64,000 nucleotides of DNA, taken from positions 2,108,001 to 2,172,000 of the forward strand of contig CM042986.1 of assembly GCA_023678885.1 (NCBI GenBank), read 5' to 3'. The notes beneath the pieces were generated by a model. The model worked only from the letters and a program-made list of their open reading frames with translations, had not been told where the DNA came from and made no database searches. Both the position numbers and the translations under genes were made by a program. Source of the stretch: Pogostemon cablin. Its lineage: Eukaryota > Streptophyta > Magnoliopsida > Lamiales > Lamiaceae. The number at the start of each line of letters is the position of its first letter. Within the stretch, counting starts at the first letter, position 1. Below, piece after piece: positions 23,685-34,749 of this stretch.

Positions 23685-25458
23685 TTCTTCGCCCCGTCCC
23701 AATAGGCGAACGAACAAATGCAGAAGAGGAAAATGTATCTACTTCAACAAGGGGTAATCATCCACGCTCTGTGATCCAACTTTGGGGGGACTTGAATTAT
23801 ATATTAATGATGATGCTGATCAAGTCACAAATCTCAAAGAATGATCAAGAAAAGAAAAATCAGAAGAGATTATTTTGGTTGACAAAAATGGCCATTAAGA
23901 CGCATTCCTGTCACAATGGCACATCTGCCTGCACATTTGCCTCTCCTATCTATCCCAGAATCCCTTCATTTTCTCCTCCTCTCTCTTTCTCCCTCTTAAA
24001 TTTTGTTTCCACTTTTAGATGGCACCTACGTTTTAATGTCCCTTTTTTAGAATATAGATTCTTAAGACAATCATGGTGAAATTGTAGTGTACTAATTGTC
24101 TTCCTATTTTTTGTGGATGATTGGGCCAATGGCTCCCATTTATCAATGAGAAATGGAGCATGGCAATGACATTAATGATCATATCATCGCCCACCATCTA
24201 AGATCTCTGCACTTGTCAACATCTCGTGTATTCATACTAAATTCTTGGTTTGGAAGAATATTATGTCCATCATCAATATGCAGTGCTTGAGGTTTGGTAC
24301 ATCATGCAAGAGTTTCCCATTTTGATCCTGCTTATATAATGTCAACTAAATTTCTAATATTGTGTAATATCTCAAATTTTTTTGATTGTTTTTAGCTAAA
24401 TGCAAAAGATACCCTTTTCTCATCACTCACTTCTTTGATATACAATAGAGACGATAAGTATTTTTTACAAATTTATATCATTGGAAGGATTATATGGAGA
24501 CAGATCCAGTTTGCCTCTAGGTGAATTCTTCATAGTACTTTTGGCAATAAAAAAATGATCATATTAGAATACACATAATGGTAGATAGTATACTTTAATT
24601 AATGTAACTAAAAAAAGTAGGCTTTTCATATCAGGTGAGACGAGACTTGAGAGCGATAAAAGTTGCTATCACAGCACCACTGGAACAGCTAGATTATATT
24701 TATGACTCAACTCCTTGCAAATGAGAACATGCCCTGATTACATTATTCCCTACAAAAAGAAAATCTGAGAAAATAATAACCTTACAATTAATGAAAAACT
24801 ACGAGTTTCCAGCAGCAAATATTGACAAGTGAAAGTCTCAGAAATGTTCCATCATATATAGTGAAGTGTGGACCATTCAGGCTCTAACACCGACTGCATC
24901 ATTTCTTATAACCAAGATCAATCTGAATAATCTTTGCAGTAAACAAGCTTATTATTCACAATTTGGAAGCAGAAGTCGAGATTACAATGAGAAATAAGTA
25001 CACGAGAAACTACCATTAAAAGAAAATCAACATTCAGTAGGCAGAGCTCTTAAGTTTATTGCTCATTTATTCCACTTTGTGACTCAACAAAGCAGATATG
25101 CAACATACAGCAAAGAAGTAAACTAATTCACTTTTTCAAGGATGTGAATTACTTCTCAAAAAGTGGTTGAATGTATAAACTACAAAATATGTGACAATTA
25201 GATATGGAAGTGAACATTTTTCAGGGTCCTTATGAAACTATCCGATAATTACACTACACAAAGCAATTAATCGGTTGAATCAATTTCAGCTGAACAACAA
25301 TTATTTATATTTTAACTATAACTTTCCTTTGAAAGAACAATAAGTACATATGGAATTGAAAAAAAAAAAGGACAAAGAAAGCCACATCTTCATTTGTACG
25401 CAGAACAGAAATTTCTTATAATGAGAAATGCTACAGGTGAAGTAGAAACTGTTACCAG
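23685..25458. other. Intergenic between PP2C 5' end and methyltransferase 3' end
   Basis: No gene supported. A CT-rich stretch (CTCCTCTCTCTTTCTCCCTC) lies near 23970-23990, upstream of the reverse-strand PP2C. Sequence from about 24640 to 25458 is less AT-biased and could include the methyltransferase 3' untranslated region. The 170-residue open frame at 23567-24079 overlaps the antisense of PP2C exon 1 and its leader and is not convincing. Confidence 0.55.
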
Positions 25459-27018
25459 TTACCACCATTGATGTACTAGAACTCCACTTTTTCTTAGAGA
25501 TTTGAACAAATTCAGACACTGCCCATATGTTTTTGTATATTTCTTCGACCTCTCCCCAGGACAACACTTCTGCCACCTATTATAATGGCATTCAAGAAAG
25601 AGCTCATCGATCAAGCAAATTGCTCCCGTTTCAAACAACCTCGGAATCAAATCAAATTCAGTCCCTTCCACATCCATCTTCATCACAACATAGTCTCTCT
25701 CAGACACTCTACTCTTCAACCAATCAGCAAAATCAAACCCCTGAATTTGATCAATGTTTTTAGAAGATGTAGAGCCACCAGAGGTCTGAACCGGTTGAAT
25801 CCTACCCATCCCTCTACCCTTCTCTACCTCTTTGTGACTGGGGTCCTCGTTAATCTCGAAGAATAATGACTCATTTTTCACCCAAGCTGCATAAGGTAGC
25901 AATGTAACCCCTTTCTTGGACTTATAATCACCATGAAAAGCCTTATCTGCTTCAATTGCATATATCTCGAATGCCTTGTCCTGCTTCGGGTATTGCTTCT
26001 TGAACCAACTCACGATGCTCGAACCATAGCTTCTTGCTCCAACATCAACATATATGTACCTTGGCTTAAAGCTAATATCTACCATGGAAGGCAAATATTT
26101 TATATTCTGAGCATTCCTCTTGAGTGTAATCCATGGTTTTGCAGGTTCTTCCTGTATTAAAGGCTCTGCTTTCTTTATCAAATCCCTCTTATAACCTGGA
26201 ACAGAGCATTTAGACACCGAATCATTGCTAGATTTTTCGATGACACTCTTGATAAACACTTCCCCACTAATTTTTTGAAGAACGACTTCTCGAACGAATG
26301 GCATCTTGGAGTCAAATCCATCAATATCCCTACTCTTCACCAATTTACAAAAATTGAACAAACTAAGTAATGATTCCAAACTGTAAGTATCTTTTGCCCC
26401 TGTGTGGAGGACAAGAAACCCTTCGGGTTTCAACGTCCGCCCTATCTCCGCCGCAAAATCACCGAGCTTAACCGATTTTTCCACCGCCCCACCACCAACA
26501 AACACGAAATCGAATGTCTCATCATCGAACGGCTGCTTAGAACTCTGCCCTGGAATCACCAACGGCTTGAAACCTTTCTTGGAAATACCAATTGAATCTT
26601 CCACACCCGACTCCTTCAACGCGAAGACATCAGCACCCGTAGCAGTGTCAACGCATAGGGTTTTAAAATTAGGGCTAATAACCGCCTCAGACATTAGATC
26701 CTGAAATATCGAGGAGTAGAATTGGACAGACTTTTGGAAATCGACCGTTGCCCATAGATCGGGAATCTTCTTCGGCGTCGACGGCGCAGTCCTATCGGAA
26801 ATAACCGCCGACGAAGAGGTCTTCGTCAGCTGCCCTGCGCCGGGAACGACGTTGAAATTCTCCGGCAAGGCGAAGAAACAGAAATCGCCGACGTCACAAG
26901 ATTCACCCCGGATTGTGACCACATAAGCAAATCGGAGAGCGATGACGAATACACAGAACAGAAACACGCGCACCAAAATATTTCTCAGAAAACTCGGCTT
27001 TCCCCCACTCGGCTCCAT
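25459..27018 (-). CDS. Single-exon, membrane-anchored FkbM-like methyltransferase (At5g01710-type)
   Basis: An intronless 519-residue protein. The start MEPSGGKPSF at 27018 is preferred over an upstream in-frame extension of low complexity. A signal-anchor at about residues 13-35 (LVRVFLFCVFVIALRFAYVV) is preceded by basic residues, giving type II topology, most likely Golgi. The first half (about 95-300) has a degraded class I methyltransferase fold (KTLCVDTATGADVFALKE, FDFVFVGGGAVEKSV, GFLVLHTGAKD). The C-terminal half has the FkbM/DUF7870-like motifs YVDVGARSYGSSIVSWF, IYAIEADKAF, YVVMKMDVEGTEFDLIPRL and LIDELFLECHYNRW. SAM-dependent methylation of a Golgi glycan or small molecule is inferred; no substrate is known to me. 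Confidence 0.9.
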   Translation of the reverse strand: MEPSGGKPSFLRNILVRVFLFCVFVIALRFAYVVTIRGESCDVGDFCFFALPENFNVVPGAGQLTKTSSSAVISDRTAPSTPKKIPDLWATVDFQKSVQFYSSIFQDLMSEAVISPNFKTLCVDTATGADVFALKESGVEDSIGISKKGFKPLVIPGQSSKQPFDDETFDFVFVGGGAVEKSVKLGDFAAEIGRTLKPEGFLVLHTGAKDTYSLESLLSLFNFCKLVKSRDIDGFDSKMPFVREVVLQKISGEVFIKSVIEKSSNDSVSKCSVPGYKRDLIKKAEPLIQEEPAKPWITLKRNAQNIKYLPSMVDISFKPRYIYVDVGARSYGSSIVSWFKKQYPKQDKAFEIYAIEADKAFHGDYKSKKGVTLLPYAAWVKNESLFFEINEDPSHKEVEKGRGMGRIQPVQTSGGSTSSKNIDQIQGFDFADWLKSRVSERDYVVMKMDVEGTEFDLIPRLFETGAICLIDELFLECHYNRWQKCCPGERSKKYTKTYGQCLNLFKSLRKSGVLVHQWW

Positions 27019-28740
27019 CAAGAACAACGATTTAAAAAAAAATGAAAAAATTAAAGAATCTTTCTCTTTCTTCTGATTATGTATATCACAACAGTATGAA
27101 TGATCTGAAACAGCCAACAAAAAAAATAGAAAAAAAAAATCAACAAAGCATACAACTACCGGGAGCAAAAGCGAGCAGAAGTGTGGTTAGCGCCGACGAG
27201 GGGGAGTGCGGGTGAAGAGTAAGAAAAGGGTAAATTGGAAGTATAATAAAGGGGAAAACGGGAAAACATGATTCTCCGGCGGGCTGCGAAACTCACTCCG
27301 ATGAGCTGATGTAATCACGGTACATAGTAATCACAAGCACATTCAGTTTCGTTCGTAGAAATGATTTAATTTTCTGAAATCAATGGAAGAAGAGAGCGCG
27401 TGAATTGGATTGAAGATTCTAGGTTTTTCGATTTTACTTTCTAAATTTTGGGGAAGCTATGGAAGAAAAGAGTTTTGGAAGATAATACGGGGCAGAAGAC
27501 GACGGGAGTGGGCGACTGGAAGAGCCGGTTGACTAAGTGTGTGAACACGGGTTATTATCAGGTGCAGCCGCACCTACTATAATGGATAAACATAAATTAG
27601 TTTATAAGAGTGCTTCGAGATTAAAACCTTCCTCCAATTAATCATGCTTAATAATCTATTGTATATTGTATTTTGCTTTCCAAAAAAAAAAATCTATTGT
27701 ATTTTTGTTATTCAAATAATTTTTATTGACCTTCTCAAGTAGGATCTTTTAACTAATTGCTTTGACTTTGGTTGTTTCTTTGAGTTTTATATCAAGTTAA
27801 TAACAATATCCATCTATTTTGATTCTTAATTGATCCTTTCTAAATTTTATCGCCAAAATGTATGCAGGTGGATTACATTACAAATGTCCATGATATATTT
27901 TCAAGTGAGAGAAAAAAAAAACTTTTATGTTTTAATAAAAATAAATCTTTATAAACATATACTACAGTATATCCATATTAAAAATACATGAACACCCATA
28001 AGTTAGAACAATTTATAAATATTACTACCATCTCAATAATACTCCATAACACAATAAAAATGCCACTTATTTTTAATATTTTTATTTAGTCAAGATTAAT
28101 AATACTATACATTTTTATTAAAAAAATCTAAAATATCTCATATTTTCTATACTCCTTATTTAAAAAAAAAATCTTAAATTTCATTAAATATAAAAATAAG
28201 GGAATACATTTTCTAGAGTGGTGCTATTGAAATCTGTGAGCTCATGCACACCTGATAATTGATACCGTTAACGCGCATAGAGGAGGTGGAAAGGGCATGG
28301 AGTAGTTGAAAATGACGCCCGACATTTTGAGTAAATTACTATTCTGCCATTTGACACCTGGAATTTCGAGATTATTTTGCCATTTTTCCTGTTCCCAAAT
28401 TAAGGTCTACTTTACCGTTAATTTCGTTTTGCTTTCTCCATATTCAAGAAAATTTATTTTTTAGTATATTTCTTTTTAAGGACATTAACGTCATTTCATT
28501 AGATGTTAATCAAACTGCAATTATGCAAGCGTGGCGACATTAGACCAAACGATATCATGTTAATGATTATGAACTTGTATTAAAAGATGCAGCTTATCTT
28601 AACTTTTCTTTTGGACAAATGTATAACAATTAAACCTTAATTAGATACATTAATGTGATATATTTTCGGTTACATGTCCTTTATGGTTTAATTAAATTGA
28701 AATGTTAACCGATGAAAAATAGAATCAGACAATAATTTTA
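27019..28740. other. Intergenic: methyltransferase promoter and AT-rich DNA
   Basis: The first ~500 bases upstream of the reverse-strand methyltransferase are GC-moderate and likely hold its leader and promoter. A short palindrome AGGTGCAGCCGCACCT lies near 27560. From 27600 to 28740 the sequence is AT-rich with no gene seen. Confidence 0.55.
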
Positions 28741-29081
28741 ATACACGGATTCTCTTAAATTTTAAGGATGTTAAATGAGTAATTTAGGTAAGAAATGTTT
28801 TCATATTTAATTTCTTCAAATATGAATGATAAAATTAATATAGATTATTTTGTTTAATACACGGATTCTCTTAAATTTTAAGGATGTTAAATGAGTAATT
28901 TAGGTAAGAAATGTTTTCATATTTAATTTCTTCAAATATGTGATAAAATTAATATAGATTATTTTGTTTGATACACGGATTCTCTTAAATTTTAAGGATG
29001 TTAAATGTGTAATTTAGGTAAGAAATGTTTTCATATTTAATTTCTTCAAATATGAATGATAAAATTAATATAGATTATTTT
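28741..29081 (+). repeat. Three-copy tandem repeat, ~115 bp unit
   Basis: Units start at 28741, 28857 and 28971. Each opens with ATACACGGATTCTCTTAAAT and contains GGATGTTAAATG and TTTAATTTCTTCAAATATG. Copy 2 is two bases shorter because ATATGAATGAT has become ATATGTGAT. The copies are otherwise nearly identical, so the amplification is recent. The array ends 55 bases before the left LTR of the reverse copia element. Confidence 0.93.
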
Positions 29082-29136
29082 CATAAGCATTAATTTCAGA
29101 GTTTTACAACTTTTTAATTTATGTAAATACTATTAT

Positions 29137-29377
29137 TGTTAAAACTCAAAAATACTAAGTAAAGAAAATGATTAAAGGGAATGAAAACTTGCATTAAACT
29201 GAAAACAATTGGTGGCATTTATAGCCATTACATGGATAAGAAAATGAAATAACTAATTGAATGAAAAATAATCTAACGTGCAGATCATTATCCTCTAATA
29301 GATAAGATCATACCGGAAGACTAGGACTCCAAAAAAACAACTAAACTTTGACTAAGAAGAAGTTCCAACATCCAACA
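29137..29377 (-). repeat. 3' LTR of the reverse copia element
   Basis: This is the left LTR on the plus strand. Since the element runs in reverse it is the downstream (3') LTR. It is followed on the plus strand by TTCCCTCCCTT, the complement of the polypurine tract (29378-29388). Confidence 0.93.
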
Positions 29378-29406
29378 TTCCCTCCCTTCAGCTAATGCCT
29401 ATGCAT

Positions 29407-30720
29407 TTAGCTGATCTTACTGACTTCAACTACTCCAAGCATCCCTCGAAACTTCTTGAATAGTTCAAGCTTTAATGGCTTCGTCATTATATCAGCAACT
29501 TGATTCTCAGATCCACAAAAACTCAGTTTCACCACTCCATCATTTACCAAATCCCTGAGGAAATGAAATCTCACTTCAATATGTTTACTCCTACCATGTA
29601 GAACAGGATTTTTTGACAGTTGGATGGTAGAGTTATTATCACAATGAATCACAGTGCATCTCTTCTCCTCAACTCCAAGTTGCTTCAAAATTCTTTTCAG
29701 CCAAATGCATTGACAAGCACAAAAAGCGGCTGCAATATACTCTGCTTCGGTAGTGGATAGACAGACTACAGATTGCTTTTTGGAAGACCATGAGACTGCT
29801 CCAGACCCCATCATGAATACAAAACCAGAAGTACTTTTGCGGTCATCCAAATCCCCAACATAATCACTGTCTGCATAAGCTATAAGACTTGTCTTATTTT
29901 CTCCTTTCTTATAGAATATCTCGAACTCAATCGTCCCCTTTAAGTATCTTAAAATTCTTTTCGCTGCGACCCAATGAGATGACTTTGGACATGCCATGAA
30001 TCTGCTAATTAAACTGACTCCATACATTAAATCTGGCCTAGTCATGGTCAAGTACATGAGACTCCCAACTACTTGTTTGAATTTAGTGGCATCAAACCCA
30101 CTACTAGCTTCATCTTTTGTTAGTCTTGTACCTGGTATAATAGGATTCTTTACTGGATTACTATTCTCCATGTCGAACCTCACAAGAACTTCTCGTGCAT
30201 ACCTTCTTTGACACATGAAAATCCCTGTTGCATTTTGTATGACTTCAATTCCAAGAAAGTGCCTCATCCTTCCCAAATCGGACATGTCAAATTCTAACAT
30301 CATTGAGCTCTTAAACTCATCACACACAATCCTATTATTTCCAGTATAAATTAAGTCATCAACATAGAGACTAATTATCAAAATATCACCTCCTTTTGCC
30401 TTGGTGAACAAAGTGTGCTCGCTGGAACATCTTTCAAAACCTCTCTGCATAAAATATGCCTCAATCTTGCTGTACCATGCCCTTGATGATTGTTTAAGGC
30501 CATATAATGCCTTCTTCAACTTATAGACTTTGTCTTCTTCTTCTTTCTTAACATATCCCTCCGGCTGTTGTACGAATACATTTTCTTTAAGCTCTCCATG
30601 AAGAAAGGCACTCTTCATATCAAGTTGAAATACATCCCATCCATATCGTGCTGCCAAAGAAAGTATCACACGCACGGTATCGAATCTTGCTACCGGTGCA
30701 AATACTTCTGTATAATCCAC
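29407..30720 (-). CDS. Copia reverse transcriptase and RNase H, intact segment of pol
   Basis: A 437-residue open segment of the copia polyprotein. It starts inside RT at MDYTEVFAPVARFDT and continues through DVFQLDMKSAFLHGEL and the catalytic ISLYVDDLIYTG. It then runs into RNase H (LIAYADSDYVGDLDDRKST, CLSTTEAEYIAA, CTVIHCDNNSTIQLSKNP) and ends ...VVEVSKIS. A TAA at about 30725, one codon group upstream in the same frame (KGYAQ-stop-YGVDYTEV), separates it from the rest of RT. The segment is long and undamaged, consistent with fairly recent insertion. It would not be translated as an independent protein. Confidence 0.9.
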   Translation of the reverse strand: MDYTEVFAPVARFDTVRVILSLAARYGWDVFQLDMKSAFLHGELKENVFVQQPEGYVKKEEEDKVYKLKKALYGLKQSSRAWYSKIEAYFMQRGFERCSSEHTLFTKAKGGDILIISLYVDDLIYTGNNRIVCDEFKSSMMLEFDMSDLGRMRHFLGIEVIQNATGIFMCQRRYAREVLVRFDMENSNPVKNPIIPGTRLTKDEASSGFDATKFKQVVGSLMYLTMTRPDLMYGVSLISRFMACPKSSHWVAAKRILRYLKGTIEFEIFYKKGENKTSLIAYADSDYVGDLDDRKSTSGFVFMMGSGAVSWSSKKQSVVCLSTTEAEYIAAAFCACQCIWLKRILKQLGVEEKRCTVIHCDNNSTIQLSKNPVLHGRSKHIEVRFHFLRDLVNDGVVKLSFCGSENQVADIMTKPLKLELFKKFRGMLGVVEVSKIS

Positions 30721-30799
30721 TCCGTATTATTGTGCATACCCTTTTGCCACCAACCTTGCCTTGAACTTCTCCACCTCCCCACTTTCATTAAGTTTGGTT

Positions 30800-31995
30800 T
30801 TGAAAACCTACTTAACTCCAATGGGCTTAATTCCTTTAGGCAAGTCTGTTAATTCCCAAGTATTATTTTTCTCTATGGCCTTTATTTCCGCACCCATTGC
30901 TTCTTTCCACTTTTTACTTGTTACTGCTTCTTTGTAAAAGAAAGGATCTATTTCACAAATATTTTCAGCCATCATCATCATGTTTAAGTCTTCTTCTTCA
31001 GAAAGACCAGCTCCAGATTCAAAATCTCTCATCCAGCCAGGTTCCCGTCTTATTCTTTCACCCCTCCCTTCAACTATATCTTCCTCATGATCATTATTAT
31101 TTGGTTGATTGTGATTCTGGAAGGGGCTATTCTGACTTGAATTGCTGAATGTACCATAATTTACACTGCCATCACATTCTTCTTATTTTTCTTCTTCGTT
31201 AGTCGTCTTAGTTTCTTTTTCTTGATATTCCTCTTCTCCATCTTCCCATTGTAAAACATCAACTTTACATTCTTCATCAGTTTTGCTCCAATCCCACACT
31301 TTTCCTTCTTCAAATATAACTCTCTACTTATCAAGACTTTTCCACTTATTGGATCAAATAATCTGTATGCTTTCGATTCATCACTAACACCAAGAAACAC
31401 ACATTTTTTACTCTTATCATCCAGCTTGCTTCACTTTTGATCGGGAATATGAACATGAGCCACGCATCCAAAAATTCGAAAGTAATCCACCGTAGGCTTT
31501 ATCATGCTCCATGCTTCTTCTGGTGTTGTGTTCTCCATGGAGACATTCAGACTCCTATTTTGTACATGCACACACCACCTCACTGCCTCTGGCCAAAAAA
31601 ACTTTGGGAACATGTTTATCTTTCAACATCATTCTCACAGCATTCATGATTGTCCTATTTTTCCTTTCGGCTACTCCATTTTGCTGAGGAGTGTACGCTG
31701 CAGTCAATTGTCTGCCAATACCATTTACTTTGCAGAACTCCCCAAATTCATTAGAGGTAAACTCACCACCTCTATCAGTTCTCAAACAAGTTATGCATGC
31801 ATCAATTTCCTTTTCAACAGAAACTTTGAAATTCTTAAAGTAGATGAATGCTTCTAACTTCTCATGTAAAAAATAAACCCATATTTTACGAGTGAAGTCA
31901 TCAATAAAACATAAGATGTACCTTTTACCACTATTTGATGTTGGTTGTATAGGACCGCATATATCAGCATGCTGCATTCGGAGTCGAGAAACCAA
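30800..31995 (-). pseudogene. Copia integrase and linker to RT, broken into pieces
   Basis: The integrase core is open from 31995 down to about 31555: MQHADICGPIQPTSNSGKRY, FIDDFTRKIWVYF, CLRTDRGGEF and YTPQQNGVAERKNRT give the D,D,E triad. The frame then shifts to FFWPEAVRWCVHVQNRS and GCVAHVHIPD, then to CVFLGVSDESKAYRLFDP. The RT lead-in WKEAMGAEIKAIEKNNTWEL is near 30920. At least three frame changes or stops separate these parts. Confidence 0.85.
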
Positions 31996-32029
31996 GCATC
32001 TTCTCGTTTGTTTGCATGCTGATCTACAA

Positions 32030-32906
32030 AGGTCATCAACAAGAGTTATTCTTCATCTACCTTTTCTTCCAACTCAGCGTAGTTTGCTTTCTTTTCCAAA
32101 TCGGGACACTCGTACTGAAAATGTCCTCATTTATGGCATCTGAAACACTCAATATTTGTTTTATTAAAGGATTGTCGTCCTCGTCCTCCTCTTCCTCTAC
32201 CTCGTCCTCCTCGCATTGCACCTCTACCCCCTCTTCCTTTGTCTGACCTATCATCATGAGTGACTTTCAGTACTTGTTCCTCCGCTTGATTTTCATGCAT
32301 TCTTTGTTCATGGACTAGGAGACTTCCATGTAGTTCATCAATGCTCAAGATACTTAGATCATTTGACTCCTCTATGGAACAAACGACATAATCAAATTTA
32401 GGTGTCAATGATCTTAGTATTTTACTGACAACAACTTCTTGTGTCATCGATTCTCCATTAGTTTTCATCTTGTTCACCACAGCCAAAGTACGCCCCAAGA
32501 AGCTATCTATCTTTTCTCCTTCTTTCATGGAAAGCAGCTCGAATTCTCTCATCAGTGCTTGCAGCTGCGCTCTTTTTACTCTTGTAGATCCTTGATACTT
32601 TTGTCGCATTGAATCCCAAATGGCCTTCGACGACCCCTTGTCTAGAATAGTTTCTAGGACTTCTCTATCAATGGATTGGAAAAGAAAGTTTTTAACCTTT
32701 AGGTCCTTTAACTTAGACTCTTCTATGATTTTCTTTTCTGCCTCACTCATCACGGCCGCTCCTGTTGCTGGTTTCGGAATCCCGTCCTCGACCAGGCTCC
32801 ATAACTCCCTGCTCCTCAAGAAATTCTCCATCGTCAGCGACCAAAAATCATAATGGCCATCGAATCTCGGGATGGCGGGCTGTACGAACTTTTCTGAGGT
32901 GGACAT
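32030..32906 (-). pseudogene. Copia gag with zinc knuckle, followed by truncated protease
   Basis: The start MSTSEKFVQPAIPRFDGHYD at 32906 leads to a UBN2-type gag of ~235 residues, an RG-rich tract (GGRGAMRGGRGRGRGGRGR) and the beginning of a CCHC knuckle (CFRCHK) where a stop falls at about 32127. The knuckle continues after the stop (GHFQYECPD). The protease is cut after WFLDS near 31995 and joins integrase sequence directly. Confidence 0.88.
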
Positions 32907-32989
32907 TACTTCCTTTCCTTACTCACACTCTAATGAAACTCTCTCGTTTGTTTGATGTTTCAATCACACACTATCAGGCCCCAGTTGGG

Positions 32990-33001
32990 GCTCTGATACC
33001 A
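32990..33001 (-). other. Primer-binding site (initiator-Met tRNA type)
   Basis: The reverse complement reads TGGTATCAGAGC, the standard plant copia primer site, two bases inside the 5' LTR. Confidence 0.93.
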
Positions 33002-33003
33002 GA

Positions 33004-33244
33004 TGTTAAAACTAAAAAATACTAAGTAAAGAAAATGATTAAAGGGAATGAAAGCTTGCATTAAACTGAATACAACTGATGACATTTATAGCCATTACAT
33101 GGATAAGAAAATGAAATAACTAATAGAACGAAAAATAATCTAACGTGCAGATCATTATCCTCTAGGAGATAAGATCATACCGGAAGACTAGGACTCCAAA
33201 AAAACAACTAAACTTTGACTAAGAAGAAGTTCCAACATCCAACA
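33004..33244 (-). repeat. 5' LTR of the reverse copia element
   Basis: Same length and ends as the LTR at 29137-29377, with about ten substitutions visible by eye (roughly 96% identity). This upstream LTR is next to the primer-binding site. Confidence 0.93.
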
Positions 33245-33249
33245 ATTAT

Positions 33250-34749
33250 ACTATAAATTACACCATTAAACCATTAGGTGCACCTGTGCACCCCTAATTT
33301 TATTTTATTGTACCATGGCTAAGCATTATTAGGCGGCCATTATAGTCTTTATTGTAATATACATAGTCTAAACATGAAAACGAAACAATAAAAAAGAAAA
33401 GCTAATATAATATAATATAATAATAAAAGGATCAAATTAGTTAAATACTAACATGAAATAATAAATGTGAATATATCCAATCAAAAGAATAATTATCACG
33501 TATACTTATAATAATGATCATTATTATTATTTTAATTAGAGAATATTTGAACTCAACAGTTTGTAATTATTTGTATTCACCAACTATATTAATTTAAATA
33601 TTCTAATCATAAAATAAGGGGAAAATATTAATAATTATGAAAGTCGCTGTATTGCATATTGCAATTATACAAAAATATCGGCCAATTATAAAGATTGAAA
33701 TATTCTTTAATTGGATATATATATCAACAAGTATTGTACACGGCAGGTCACCTGAAAAATCAATTAATTAGCGTGACATCGTCTTAGATAAATAATTAAT
33801 TTTTTGATGGACCCAATTTAATCAGTTACTATAATATACTTATTACTACAACTTCCAATGAGTCTTAATTAATTGAAGTTAGTTTTATTCTGCAATGTAG
33901 TGAAATTTAGCTGTACCTGTAAGTGGTAGTAATTTATGAGAACTGTTGCATTAATTACACACATTAAATAGCTAATATAAATCAGTTAATGCTGAATTAA
34001 ACCACTAATCATTGATCAATTTGTAAATTAAAGAGCCATCACACATGATTCTTCTAAGTCAATATGTGGAATTTTATATTAGAGTATATTTTATCTCACA
34101 TCTTTCAACAGAAAATGTAGAACCTCTTTATAAAAAAATGATGAAGAAAATGGTTTATTCTGATACTTTTCTTTTGTGTTTTTTCTAATTGATTAATTGA
34201 ATTAAAGACCACATCATTAAAGATAAATATTTCAAGACTATTATAATTTACTTTTTGATGAAAATGAAACTAATAAATCATTGAAACGAATCAAATATAG
34301 TGAAAATTAAAAGGCATATAAAGAAAATTCTACCGAATTTAGTGTAAAAGAAAGGAAAGCGAAAAAAGGGCGTGTGTGGGTGGATTTATTTATCCGTTTA
34401 TCCAAAGGAATGGGGCATCGAAAGAGACAAGAAAAATGATAAGCTATAAGGGTAGGTTTACATTGGAGTGTAGGGTTAAGGTTTGTAAACCTTTAGTAAG
34501 GGTTAAGGGAAGATTGGTTTAATATTAATCAAAATGGTTAATCTTAAAAAATAATGTTTACATTGAGGGTTTATTTTTAATATTTTACTACACGAATGAT
34601 ATTCTCATTCTCTACCCACAAGAATTACTACATCTAAAAAACAAGATTGACACGGGGAAAAGCAATATAAACACTAACAGGCTTTGTTCTTCGTGCGTAC
34701 ATCCATTTGATGTTGATTGAATAAAAAGAAAAGGAAAGCTCTCCTGAGA
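33250..34749. other. AT-rich intergenic DNA
   Basis: No gene seen. Just after the insertion there is a near-palindromic AGGTGCACCTGTGCACCCCT at about 33280. A segment at about 34450-34580 has repeated GGTTTACATTG and TGTTTACATTGAGGG motifs facing similar sequence and may be a decayed MITE. Confidence 0.5.

Larger units (their letters stand above)
29137..33244 (-). mobile_element. Ty1/copia LTR retrotransposon, complete ends, internally deleted
   Basis: A 4.1-kb reverse-strand element. Two 241-bp LTRs (29137-29377 and 33004-33244) share TGTTAAAACT...CCAACA ends and differ at about ten positions. A perfect 5-bp duplication ATTAT flanks it (29132-29136; 33245-33249). The primer-binding site TGGTATCAGAGC (reverse; 32990-33001) matches initiator-Met tRNA. 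A purine tract AAGGGAGGGAA (reverse) abuts the other LTR. The coding region reads gag, protease remnant, integrase, RT and RNase H, all TNT1-like. A deletion removes most of the protease and the start of integrase near 31995, and stops and frame changes lie between 30720 and 31620. It therefore cannot move on its own. Confidence 0.95.

Noticed and set aside
23567..24079. 170-residue forward open frame
   Set aside because: It overlaps the antisense of PP2C exon 1 and its leader. No homology is recognised and codon composition is unlike neighbouring genes.
27019..27168. N-terminal extension of the methyltransferase frame to 27168
   Set aside because: It is a Phe-rich, low-complexity translation of A/T-rich leader. 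MEPSGGKPSF directly before the anchor segment is the better start.
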